A stretch of DNA of 64,000 nucleotides from Cognatiyoonia sediminum. GTDB lineage: Bacteria; Pseudomonadota; Alphaproteobacteria; Rhodobacterales; Rhodobacteraceae. The position numbers and the translations under genes were made by a program. Positions 26,392 through 34,499 of the stretch are shown in pieces. The first letter of the stretch is position 1, and every line of letters starts with the position of its first letter. The notes under the pieces are model-generated. The model ran no database searches, was not told where the DNA came from, and saw only the letters and a program-made list of their open reading frames with translations. The stretch is from the NCBI RefSeq assembly GCF_900129845.1, contig NZ_FQXB01000008.1:1-64000 (forward strand), written 5' to 3'.

Positions 26392-27420
26392 TTAGTGTTT
26401 CATGTTCGTCATGTCGACGCGGCTGAGCGCGGCCTTGGACACACGATCAAGAATGACCGCAAGAAGCACGATGCCAATACCTGCAACAATGCCGACACCT
26501 AGTTCCAAGTTTCGAATGCCACGAAGAACGTTCACGCCCAATCCAGGAGCAGAAACGAGGGATGCAATCACCACCATCGCAAGGCTCATCATGATGGTTT
26601 GGTTCACTCCGGCCATGATGTTTGGAAGCGCCAGCGGGAGTTCAACGCCGGTGAGCTTTTGCCGAGATGTCATGCCGAATGCGTTTGCTGCCTCGACCAC
26701 ATCTTGGTCGACCAGTCGAATTCCGAGGTCGGTCAATCGAATGACGGGCACGATGGCGTAGAGGATGATTGCGATGCCATAGAGTTTGGATTCTGTTACC
26801 GAGAACAGGAAGATCAGTGGGATCAGATATACAAAGGTTGGTAGCGTTTGGAGCAGGTCCAGAACCGGGACAATGGCCCTTTGTAATCGGTCCGATTTTG
26901 ACATTGCGATACCTACGGGTACGCCGATGAGCACCGATATGCTTGTGCAGACAAAGATGATCGACAGTGTCTGCATCGCCACATCGTAGTGGTCCACAAA
27001 CGCCATCAAAAGAATGGAGACCGCGACGAATATCGTAACGCCTTTGCTGCGGGATGCATACCAGGACACCACCACCAGCAATGGGATCATGATCCACCAA
27101 GGGATCGCGTTGAATGTCCATAGCGCCCCATCAAGCAACCAACTGAGAGGTTGGGTCACTGGGTCCAGAACTGTTTGAAGGGCAGGCTTTGCCGCGAGAA
27201 AGCTGTCTTCGATCCCTTTGGTCAGGTCACGTGTTTGGCTGACGGCCGCGCAGCTTTCGTTGAGATTATCTAGAGAGGGGAACGGGAAAATGGGTCCGGT
27301 CGCTTCGTCTCCGCTGTTTTGTGCCAGCAAATCCGCCATTGAAAGGGGCGCGCTTGATGCGTCACCTCCGCACCAATCTTCGAGGCCGAGTGCCTCAAAG
27401 AGCCCGTCATAAAACGCCAT
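26392..27420 (-). CDS. proW: glycine betaine/proline betaine ABC transporter permease
   Basis: 342-aa integral membrane permease. I start it at 27420 (MAFYDGLFEALGLEDW) rather than at an ATG 13 codons upstream, because the longer version would translate a ten-G run in a hairpin. A soluble-looking N-terminal stretch of ~80 residues precedes the first helix, as in ProW. About seven helices follow, with the inner-membrane coupling motif VEAANAFGMTSRQKLTGVELPLALPNIMAGV. It is 15 bases upstream of proV. Confidence 0.9.
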   Translation of the reverse strand: MAFYDGLFEALGLEDWCGGDASSAPLSMADLLAQNSGDEATGPIFPFPSLDNLNESCAAVSQTRDLTKGIEDSFLAAKPALQTVLDPVTQPLSWLLDGALWTFNAIPWWIMIPLLVVVSWYASRSKGVTIFVAVSILLMAFVDHYDVAMQTLSIIFVCTSISVLIGVPVGIAMSKSDRLQRAIVPVLDLLQTLPTFVYLIPLIFLFSVTESKLYGIAIILYAIVPVIRLTDLGIRLVDQDVVEAANAFGMTSRQKLTGVELPLALPNIMAGVNQTIMMSLAMVVIASLVSAPGLGVNVLRGIRNLELGVGIVAGIGIVLLAVILDRVSKAALSRVDMTNMKH

Positions 27421-27444
27421 ACCTGTTCCCTTGAAGTCAGCTAA

Positions 27445-27472
27445 CCCCCCCCCCGCCATGTCGCGGGAGGGT
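27445..27472 (-). terminator. hairpin with a ten-base homopolymer between proX and proW
   Basis: On the minus strand CCCTCCCGC and GCGGGGGGG pair around gacatg. The right arm contains an uninterrupted run of ten G (plus-strand C at 27445-27454). No T tract follows, so it is more likely a 3' stabiliser or attenuator that keeps the binding-protein transcript more abundant than the permease transcript. Homopolymers of this length can slip during replication. Confidence 0.6.
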
Positions 27473-27492
27473 CAAGTTTCTTGTCTTTGCGA

Positions 27493-28464
27493 TTACTGAA
27501 GAAGTGCGGCCAAGTTGCCTTTGGCTTCGTCGTTCAGCCAGTCACCCCAGACATCTTTGTATGTTGTCAGGAAGTATACTGCGGCTTCTTCGTTGGACGC
27601 GTTGTTGTCCAGACGCCATGCCAGAACTTCACCCATCTGAGCGTTTGTGAAGGAGACGTTTTTCAGCAGCTCTGCAACTTCTGGCTCACGTTCCATGAAC
27701 GCACCGGAAACAGCGGTCACAACTTTGGAAGACGGATAGGCGGAGAATACAGGGTTTGCGCAGTCCGCATCACCGTTACATGTGTGACCTTCTGCGTCGT
27801 AGGCTGGAACTTCAACCTGAACCATTGGGTATTTACCCAGAACGGCGGTTGGCGCCCAGTAGTAGCCGAACCATGGTTCTTGTGCGTCGTAAGCTGCGGC
27901 GATGGATGTCTGCAGAGTTTCACCAGAACCGTGCTGGAAACGCTCGAGGCCAGAACCATCGATACCGGCAGCAATCAGGTTGTTGTTGTTGATGATGTCG
28001 CAAGCCCAGCCTGATGGGCAGTCGTGGAACTTGCCGCCAACTGCTTCTGGGTTGGCCATGATGCCTTCCCATGTTGTCAGCTCGGGATTGGATTCTGCGA
28101 GGTATGCTGGAATCCACCATGCCTCGACACCGCCGTCAGACAGAACGTCGGTCAATTCGATCAGCTTGCCTTCTTCAAGCAAACCTTCGTAGGCGGGTGT
28201 AGAGTTGGCCCAAACTTCAGTCAGAATGTCAGGCTCGCCTGTTTCAGCCAAAGATGTCAGCGCCGGAACAGTTGAAGATGGCACTTGCTGCACGGTGCAG
28301 CCATAGCCCTGTTCCATCAGGAATGCAGCGACCGCTGTGACGACCTGTGAAGAAGCCCAGTCCATTTGAGTGATTGAGACTTCGCCGCAATCTGCCTGAG
28401 CTGACGTTGCAGAAAGCAAGCCGGCTGTGACCGCTGCGGAAGCGAGTTTTAGTGAGTGTTTCAT
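27493..28464 (-). CDS. proX: glycine betaine/proline betaine periplasmic binding protein
   Basis: 323-aa OpuAC-family substrate-binding protein. ATG 28464 follows GGGAGAAATC; a signal peptide of about 24 residues (MKHSLKLASAAV…SAQA) is cut before DCGEV. Tryptophans suited to a cation-pi box around a quaternary ammonium group are visible (MDWASSQ, EAWWIPAYL, EPWFGYYWAPTAV). Four cysteines could form two disulfides (HDCPSGWACD, HTCNGDADCAN). It is the first gene of the proXWV operon. Confidence 0.9.
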   Translation of the reverse strand: MKHSLKLASAAVTAGLLSATSAQADCGEVSITQMDWASSQVVTAVAAFLMEQGYGCTVQQVPSSTVPALTSLAETGEPDILTEVWANSTPAYEGLLEEGKLIELTDVLSDGGVEAWWIPAYLAESNPELTTWEGIMANPEAVGGKFHDCPSGWACDIINNNNLIAAGIDGSGLERFQHGSGETLQTSIAAAYDAQEPWFGYYWAPTAVLGKYPMVQVEVPAYDAEGHTCNGDADCANPVFSAYPSSKVVTAVSGAFMEREPEVAELLKNVSFTNAQMGEVLAWRLDNNASNEEAAVYFLTTYKDVWGDWLNDEAKGNLAALLQ

Positions 28465-28714
28465 GATTTCTCCCATTTGTACCTCAGTTCTTTTACGACT
28501 TCGGTGGTTGAGGTTCCCAATCCGAAAGAATGCAGGTTATCCCGCGCAATTCAAGGCAATTTGGCTTGAATTTTCGTGAATGAGGCTACTTGCTAAAAGT
28601 TTAGCCGGAAGTTTGTATGCGACACCCCTTTGCACAGGGACGACTATCTTTGTCGCTAACATTTTTGTGTCTATCGCCTCCCGATGGCGGAACGGCAATT
28701 TGGACCTTAGACAC

Positions 28715-29524
28715 CTAAGGCCGGATTTCTGATTGGAGATCTCCTATCCAAGACCAGATTTGATCAGGGGCCACGGTGGCGAGTCTGACGAGACGGTCGA
28801 ACTGTTGGGTAAAGAACTTCACTTCTTCAGGTCCGGTGACCGATACATAGGCATTACCTACATAGACTGCGGCCCTCATCCTGCCAAAAACCGTGAACGG
28901 TGCAATGAAATGCTCAGCACCATCAAAAAGGTGCAGACGAAGGGCTGGGTAGTGCCGTTCGCAAAGGGTTGCGATTTGCTTGAGTTGAGACTGGGCCAAG
29001 GCGTGGGTTTGGCCCTCCCAAAGGCCTTGGCGCTTCGCGAGTGTTTGCAGGGTCTGCATCGGCATGGCGATTTCTAAGTCGACTTCTGAAAGGTCGAAAC
29101 CTGTCAGCACTTTCTCTTCGCCCTCAGCCCCTTCGCTTTCTGGGTTGAGGCTTAACATATCGGGCAGCGTCGCGGGAACGTATCGGAGCTTATGCCCTGC
29201 TGCTTCGTTGCGCCATCGAGTCAAAGGGGATTGCCCTGCTGCAGGGTCCGACGCCAACAGTTCCTTGCTTTCCGTCATCTGTTGCCTGCCTTCTCTGGCA
29301 TTTTCCAAAGCAAGCAACCAATCGACAGATACGCCGGTCGCTTCAGCAATATTGCGCAGCGTTTCTGCGCGAGGCAGGCGATCGAGCTTTGGGTCGCGAA
29401 GCTGGCTAAGTGCAGAGCGGTCCAAGCCAGTCCGCTTGAGAAAACCTGGAAGGTCGTCGCTTACGTCGTCAATCAACAGGCGAAATCGTTCTCGGAATTC
29501 AGTTGAAAGTTCTCTTCGATCCAT
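28715..29524 (-). CDS. XRE-family regulator with C-terminal sensor-like domain
   Basis: 269-aa protein with an N-terminal lambda-repressor-type helix-turn-helix (LPGFLKRTGLDRSALSQLRDPKLDRLPRAETLRNIAEATGVSVDWLL) and a ~170-residue C-terminal domain I cannot name. The latter includes LRLHLFDGAEHFIAPFTVFG and AAVYVGNAYVSVTGPEEVKFFTQQFDRLV, which reads like a small ligand-binding or activity-sensing fold. It is divergent from the fatty acid desaturase across 130 bases, so it probably controls that gene and itself. About 250 bases of proX upstream region lie beyond its 3' end. Confidence 0.8.
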   Translation of the reverse strand: MDRRELSTEFRERFRLLIDDVSDDLPGFLKRTGLDRSALSQLRDPKLDRLPRAETLRNIAEATGVSVDWLLALENAREGRQQMTESKELLASDPAAGQSPLTRWRNEAAGHKLRYVPATLPDMLSLNPESEGAEGEEKVLTGFDLSEVDLEIAMPMQTLQTLAKRQGLWEGQTHALAQSQLKQIATLCERHYPALRLHLFDGAEHFIAPFTVFGRMRAAVYVGNAYVSVTGPEEVKFFTQQFDRLVRLATVAPDQIWSWIGDLQSEIRP

Positions 29525-29654
29525 TTGTGATGTATTTACACACTATTTTTGATAAGTTGTCACAGATACACATGATTTACAACAGACTCACAAAATTGCT
29601 CTGACCTTTATCCTGAGGTTACCCTTTGTTCGGGACAAAACATCGGACACGGAA
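29525..29654. promoter_or_regulatory. XRE regulator / desaturase divergent control region
   Basis: AT-rich, 130 bases. TGTATTTACA at 29531-29540 is an imperfect inverted repeat (TGTA-TT-TACA) just before the regulator start. Similar TACACA/TTACA words recur at about 29569 and 29576. These are candidate XRE operators; no clean -35/-10 pair stands out. Confidence 0.4.
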
Positions 29655-30578
29655 ATGGTTTCTCGGGCAGAGCTTCCGACATTGTTACTTATTGCGCTAT
29701 GTTACGGCGTCTTCGGAGCCGCGACCTATTTGGCCGGTTCCGAAGGGGGGGCCCTGCCTGTGATGATTTTAGCGCTCGTCATCACGCTTTATTCCTCTCT
29801 CCAGCATGAGGTTATTCACGGTCATCCGTTTCGAAAGCAGATATGGAACGATGCATTGGTTTTCCCTGCCTTTGGCTTGTTCGTTCCCTATCTGCGTTTC
29901 AAAGAAACCCATCTGGTGCATCACTTCGATCCAAACCTGACCGACCCATACGAGGATCCCGAGACCAATTTCGTCGACGTGTTGGAATGGAACAAAATGT
30001 CCTTTCTCCGCAGACTTGGCCATAAGTTGAATACAACGCTTCTGGGTCGAATGACCGTCGGTCCGATTATTGGTTTGGGTGGGTTCTTTAGGGATGACAT
30101 AAAAGCCCTTCTCAATGGAGAGAAGCGCCTCGTCTGGCATTATGTTCAACACCTTTTTGGCGTTGCCATCGTTCTTTTCTGGCTCGTGACGGTCACAAAA
30201 TTCCCAGTCTGGCTGTATGTTGCCGCGGCCTATCTTGGGATGTCCATTCTGAGAATTCGCACCTACCTAGAACATCAAGCACATGAGAGAGCAGCGGCGC
30301 GGTCGGTGATCATTGAAGATCGCGGCCTCCTCGCTTTTTTGTTCCTGAACAACAATTTTCATGCGGTTCACCATTCTCATCCGAGGCTGGTATGGCATCA
30401 GCTGCCAAAGGCGTTTGAAAGGAAGCGGGCCCATTTTCTGAAGAAGAATGATGGGTATTATTATCGTTCCTATTGGAGCGTGTTCAAAGGTCATTTCGTT
30501 CGGCCGAAAGACGGACCTGTGCACCCGCTGTGGTCAAAAGAACCAGAAAGCCTGCGCAATATGCGAATGGGCAAATAA
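29655..30578 (+). CDS. membrane fatty acid desaturase-family protein
   Basis: 307-aa di-iron membrane enzyme. The three histidine boxes are H51EVIHGH, H86LVHH and H236AVHH, spaced as in fatty acid desaturases and carotenoid hydroxylases/ketolases. Hydrophobic helices surround the first two boxes (ALCYGVFGAATYLAG, MILALVITLYSSL) and there is a pair at about residues 170-205. Substrate is unknown: membrane lipid acyl chains are likely, carotenoids possible. It is transcribed alone, divergently from an XRE regulator that may sense membrane or lipid state. Confidence 0.85.
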   Translation: MVSRAELPTLLLIALCYGVFGAATYLAGSEGGALPVMILALVITLYSSLQHEVIHGHPFRKQIWNDALVFPAFGLFVPYLRFKETHLVHHFDPNLTDPYEDPETNFVDVLEWNKMSFLRRLGHKLNTTLLGRMTVGPIIGLGGFFRDDIKALLNGEKRLVWHYVQHLFGVAIVLFWLVTVTKFPVWLYVAAAYLGMSILRIRTYLEHQAHERAAARSVIIEDRGLLAFLFLNNNFHAVHHSHPRLVWHQLPKAFERKRAHFLKKNDGYYYRSYWSVFKGHFVRPKDGPVHPLWSKEPESLRNMRMGK

Positions 30579-30826
30579 GCGCTTGGACGGATGGTGCGGT
30601 GCAACCAACAACATCGTCCAAAATCTTTTTCGTTGCAGAACAAGCTTCTGGCTCTAAGCTAACACGTAGGCGTGGATTCCTTAACTGTTCAGCTCTCTTA
30701 GAACTGTAGCGCACAAAAGCGATCCATGTTGCGTTTGATCGGCTTGGAGGAGCCTGTCATCGCACCAAGAAAACACAAGGCACGCGCTCGTCGCTGCACC
30801 TAGACGATTTTTTGGGAGGAAAAAAA

Positions 30827-31297
30827 ATGTCAAAGATCTCGTTGACCGTGAATGGGCGGTCAATCAGCAAGGAGGTGTCTGACAACACGCTTCTTGTCGA
30901 ATTTATCCGCGAAAATTTGCGACTGACAGGGACGCATGTTGGCTGCGATACCAGCCAATGCGGCGCATGTACTGTTCACGTTGATGGCAAATCGATCAAA
31001 TCTTGCACCATGTTAGCCGTTGAAGCTGATGGGTCCCAGATTACAACAATCGAAGGCATTGCGAACGGTGAGCTGCACCCAATGCAGCAAGCTTTCAACG
31101 ACAATCACGGTCTTCAGTGTGGGTTCTGTACGCCGGGCATGATCATGGCCGGGATCGACATGGTGAACCGCTATAAGGCCAGCAACAAGCCGCTGGATGA
31201 GGCGGCTATTCGTGGCGAGTTGGAAGGCAATATCTGCCGCTGTACCGGATACCATAACATCGTGCGCTCCATCGCGGACGCCAGCACAAAGATGTAA
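30827..31297 (+). CDS. coxS: CO-dehydrogenase-like small subunit, two [2Fe-2S] clusters
   Basis: 156-aa electron-transfer subunit of the xanthine-oxidase family. The plant-type cluster ligands are in [16 protein letters not shown] and KSCTML; the second cluster is in [12 protein letters not shown] and [16 protein letters not shown] 30827 follows an excellent GGGAGGA. It is the first gene of a three-gene operon encoding S, L and M subunits; the usual order for true CO dehydrogenase is M-S-L. The symbol is by similarity; the physiological substrate is open. Confidence 0.88.
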   Translation: MSKISLTVNGRSISKEVSDNTLLVEFIRENLRLTGTHVGCDTSQCGACTVHVDGKSIKSCTMLAVEADGSQITTIEGIANGELHPMQQAFNDNHGLQCGFCTPGMIMAGIDMVNRYKASNKPLDEAAIRGELEGNICRCTGYHNIVRSIADASTKM

Positions 31298-31309
31298 GGG
31301 AGGACACCT

Positions 31310-33670
31310 ATGACTGACGGAATTGGAGCCCGCGTTAAGCGGAAAGAAGATAAGCGTTACACCACAGGGTCCGGCAAATACACCGACGATGTGCGCAACG
31401 AAAACCAAGCCTATGCAGCCTTTGTGCGCAGCCCGCACGCCCATGCGAATGTGACGGGGATTGACGCGAGCGCTGCCGAAGGGATGCCCGGCGTTGTTGC
31501 CGTTTTGAACGGTGCAGAGCTGACCGGCGATGGCATTGGCAACATCATTTGTGGCTGGGCGATTACATCGAAAGACGACACGCCGATGAACATGGGTGCT
31601 TGGTCGGCATTGGCGACCGAAAAGGTGCGCTATGTGGGCGATGCGGTGGCAGTGGTCATTGCGGATTCGATGGAAGAGGCACGCAATGCGGCGGAAGCTG
31701 TTGAGGTGTCTTATGATGAGCTGCCAGCAGTCGTCGATACCGCGACCGCGATGGACGCCGGTGCTGCGCAGGTTCATGAGAATGCACCGAACAACCTCAT
31801 CTTTGATTGGGAGTTAGGTGATGAGGCGGCGACGGACGCCGGGATCGCGGCGGCGAGCCATGTGACCAAGATCGATCTCACAAATAACCGCTTGAGCCCG
31901 AACCCGATGGAACCACGCTCTGCCGTGGCGACGTTTGATCCGGCGGAAGAGCACTATACTCTCTACACAACGTCCCAGAACCCGCATGTGGCGCGTTTGG
32001 TTCTGAGCGCGTTCTATCAGGTCGCGCCAGAGCATAAGCTGCGGGTGATTGCGCCTGATGTAGGCGGTGGATTTGGATCGAAAATCTACATCTATCCAGA
32101 AGAGATCGTGTGTCTCTGGGCGTCGATGAAAACGAAGCGGTCAGTGAAATGGACCTCAACGCGCTCTGAGGCGTTCCTAACGGACGCGCATGGTCGCGAT
32201 CATGTCACTCACGCTGAAATGGGCTTTGATGCCGATGGTAAGATCACAGCGTTCAAGATTGATACGATCGCGAACCTTGGGGCCTATATGTCGCTCTTTT
32301 CGTCCGCAGTGCCGACGTATCTTTATGCGACACTGCTGGCCGGTCAGTACCACATGCCCGCGATCCATTGTAACGTGAAGACGGTCTATACCAACACGAC
32401 ACCTGTGGATGCGTATCGTGGGGCAGGGCGTCCAGAAGCCTGTTATCTGATCGAACGGGTGATGGAGAAAGCCGCGCGTGAGATGGGGATGGACCCAGCA
32501 GAACTGCGGCGCAAGAACTTCATCCTTGAGTTCCCATATCAGACCCCTGTGATCATGAACTATGACTGCGGTGATTTCCCAGGTCACTTGGACAAAGCAC
32601 AAGCTGCCGCTGATGTGGCTGGCTTTGCAGCGCGCAAAGCCGAAGCTGCGAGCCGTGGTAAGCTGCGTGGTTTGGGCTATTCCACTTATATTGAAGCCTG
32701 CGGCATCGCTCCTTCTCAAGCGGTGGGTAGCCTTGGTGCTGGCGTCGGCCTTTGGGAAAGTGCCGAGGTGCGGGTGAACCCTGTTGGAACCATCGAAGTT
32801 CTGACTGGTTCGCATAGCCATGGTCAGGGTCACGAAACCAGCTTTGCGCAGGTCGTCGCGGATCGCTTCGATCTGCCAGTGGAGAATATCCAGATCGTGC
32901 ACGGAGACACTGACAAGGTTCAGTTTGGCATGGGCACATATGGGTCTCGCTCTGGCCCAGTTGGCCTGTCAGCAATCTTCAAGGCTTGCGACAAGGTTGA
33001 GCTGAAGGTCAAGCAGATCGCAGCGCATTTGCTGGATGCTTCTGCAGATGACGTCTTCTGCGAAGGCGGTGAAGTGAAGGTTAAGGGCACGAACAAATCC
33101 CTTGGCTGGCACGAGATTGGATTGGCGGCCTATACGGCGCACAACCTGCCAGAGGATATGGAACCGGGCCTGAAAGAAGGTGCGTTCTATGATCCGGTGA
33201 ACTTCAGCTTCCCAGCTGGATGCCACATCTGCGAGGTTGAGATTGATCCTGAAACTGGGGTTGTAGAGATCGTGAAATTCACGGCGGCTGACGACTTTGG
33301 GACGCTTATCAATCCGTTGATCGTTGAGGGCCAAGTGCATGGCGGTATTGGTCAAGGTGTTGGTCAAGCAATGCTGGAGCAAGTGATCTATGGCGATGAT
33401 GGTCAGCTTCTGACCGGCTCCTACATGGACTACACCATGCCTCGCGCGGACAATCTGCCGAGCTTCGATGTGGAGCATAACTCGGTCCCAAGCCCGTCAA
33501 ACCCATTGGGTGTGAAAGGCTGTGGGGAAGCGGGGGCGATTGGCTCACCTCCGGCGATCATGAATGCGATCACCGACGCCATTGGCACCGAAAACTTGGA
33601 AATGCCAGCGACACCATCAAACGTTTGGCAAGCGATTCAAGCCAATCAAATCAAGCATGCGGCTGAATAA
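31310..33670 (+). CDS. coxL: form II CO-dehydrogenase-like large molybdenum subunit
   Basis: 786-aa molybdopterin subunit. The active-site loop is AYRGAGR at residues 368-374, the form II signature; genuine form I CO dehydrogenase has AYxCSFR with the copper-binding cysteine. Further cofactor contacts are GGGFGSKIYIYPEE, SHGQGHETSFAQ and the catalytic-glutamate region near GVKGCGEAGAIGSPPAIMNAI. Form II enzymes are abundant in roseobacters, and their CO oxidation activity is doubtful. The real substrate could be a purine or an aldehyde. No coxDEF-type maturation genes are in the window. Confidence 0.88.
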   Translation: MTDGIGARVKRKEDKRYTTGSGKYTDDVRNENQAYAAFVRSPHAHANVTGIDASAAEGMPGVVAVLNGAELTGDGIGNIICGWAITSKDDTPMNMGAWSALATEKVRYVGDAVAVVIADSMEEARNAAEAVEVSYDELPAVVDTATAMDAGAAQVHENAPNNLIFDWELGDEAATDAGIAAASHVTKIDLTNNRLSPNPMEPRSAVATFDPAEEHYTLYTTSQNPHVARLVLSAFYQVAPEHKLRVIAPDVGGGFGSKIYIYPEEIVCLWASMKTKRSVKWTSTRSEAFLTDAHGRDHVTHAEMGFDADGKITAFKIDTIANLGAYMSLFSSAVPTYLYATLLAGQYHMPAIHCNVKTVYTNTTPVDAYRGAGRPEACYLIERVMEKAAREMGMDPAELRRKNFILEFPYQTPVIMNYDCGDFPGHLDKAQAAADVAGFAARKAEAASRGKLRGLGYSTYIEACGIAPSQAVGSLGAGVGLWESAEVRVNPVGTIEVLTGSHSHGQGHETSFAQVVADRFDLPVENIQIVHGDTDKVQFGMGTYGSRSGPVGLSAIFKACDKVELKVKQIAAHLLDASADDVFCEGGEVKVKGTNKSLGWHEIGLAAYTAHNLPEDMEPGLKEGAFYDPVNFSFPAGCHICEVEIDPETGVVEIVKFTAADDFGTLINPLIVEGQVHGGIGQGVGQAMLEQVIYGDDGQLLTGSYMDYTMPRADNLPSFDVEHNSVPSPSNPLGVKGCGEAGAIGSPPAIMNAITDAIGTENLEMPATPSNVWQAIQANQIKHAAE

Positions 33671-33684
33671 GAAGGAGCTTTACC

Positions 33685-34467
33685 ATGTATGAAACAACTT
33701 TTCACAAAGCCTCTTCCGCTGATGATGCTGCGTCCAAATTGGGCGCGGCAGAGGAGGGCAAGCTGCTCGCAGGGGGTCAAACACTGATCCCAACGATGAA
33801 GGCGCGGTTTGCGTCGCCTTCTGATTTGATCAGCCTGAAAGACGCGTCCATCTCTGGCATCTGCCGTGATGGAGACAGTGTCGTGATTGGGGCCATGACG
33901 ACCCATGCGGAAGTGGCAAGCAGCGTTGATGTGCCTGCTTATCTTGCCGCGCTTGCAGGTGGGATCGGTGATCCGGCTGTGCGCCATCGTGGGACGATTG
34001 GTGGCTCCATTGCCAACAATGACCCAGCGGCCGACTATCCGTCAGCCTGTCTGGCCTTGGGCGCAACGATCCGCACGAACCAGCGCGAGATCGCGGCCGC
34101 GGACTACTTTGAGGGCATGTTTGAAACTGCGCTTGAAGAGGATGAGGTGATCATCTCTGTCGTGTTCCCGGATGCGGACAAGGCGGCCTATGCCAAATTC
34201 CCGAACCCAGCGTCGCGTTACGCGATGGTTGGCGTTTTTGTCGCCCAGTCCGGCGGCGAAACACGCGTTGCGGTCACGGGTGCAGGCGAAGATGGCGTGT
34301 TCCGGCACGAGGGTCTTGAGGCTGCTTTGGCTGACTCATTCACCGAGAATTCCGCGGCAAGCGTCGCTGTGTCAGCAGATGGGTTGCTGTCGGATATCCA
34401 TGGATCGTCCGAGTATCGCGCGGCTCTGATTACAGCGATGGCAAAACGGGCTGTCGCTGCAGCCTAG
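33685..34467 (+). CDS. coxM: CO-dehydrogenase-like medium FAD subunit
   Basis: 260-aa FAD subunit of the molybdenum hydroxylase. The FAD-binding motifs are AGGQTLIPTMKAR near residue 32 and GGSIANNDPAADYP near residue 110, followed by the CO-dehydrogenase flavoprotein C-terminal domain. AAGGAG precedes the ATG, 14 bases after coxL stops. It ends the operon at a GC-rich hairpin shared with the convergent DMGDH-like gene. Confidence 0.88.
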   Translation: MYETTFHKASSADDAASKLGAAEEGKLLAGGQTLIPTMKARFASPSDLISLKDASISGICRDGDSVVIGAMTTHAEVASSVDVPAYLAALAGGIGDPAVRHRGTIGGSIANNDPAADYPSACLALGATIRTNQREIAAADYFEGMFETALEEDEVIISVVFPDADKAAYAKFPNPASRYAMVGVFVAQSGGETRVAVTGAGEDGVFRHEGLEAALADSFTENSAASVAVSADGLLSDIHGSSEYRAALITAMAKRAVAAA

Positions 34468-34475
34468 AGATAGAG

Positions 34476-34499
34476 GGCGGGGCTGAATGCGGCCCCGCC
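34476..34499. terminator. GC hairpin between convergent coxM and DMGDH-like genes
   Basis: GGCGGGGC (34476-34483) and GCCCCGCC (34492-34499) form an eight-bp perfect stem with an eight-base loop, immediately before the minus-strand stop at 34500. There is no real T tract in either direction, so termination may be weak; mRNA end protection is an alternative role. Confidence 0.65.

Noticed and set aside
31310-33670. Genuine (form I) CO dehydrogenase
   Set aside because: The active-site loop is AYRGAGR, not AYxCSFR.
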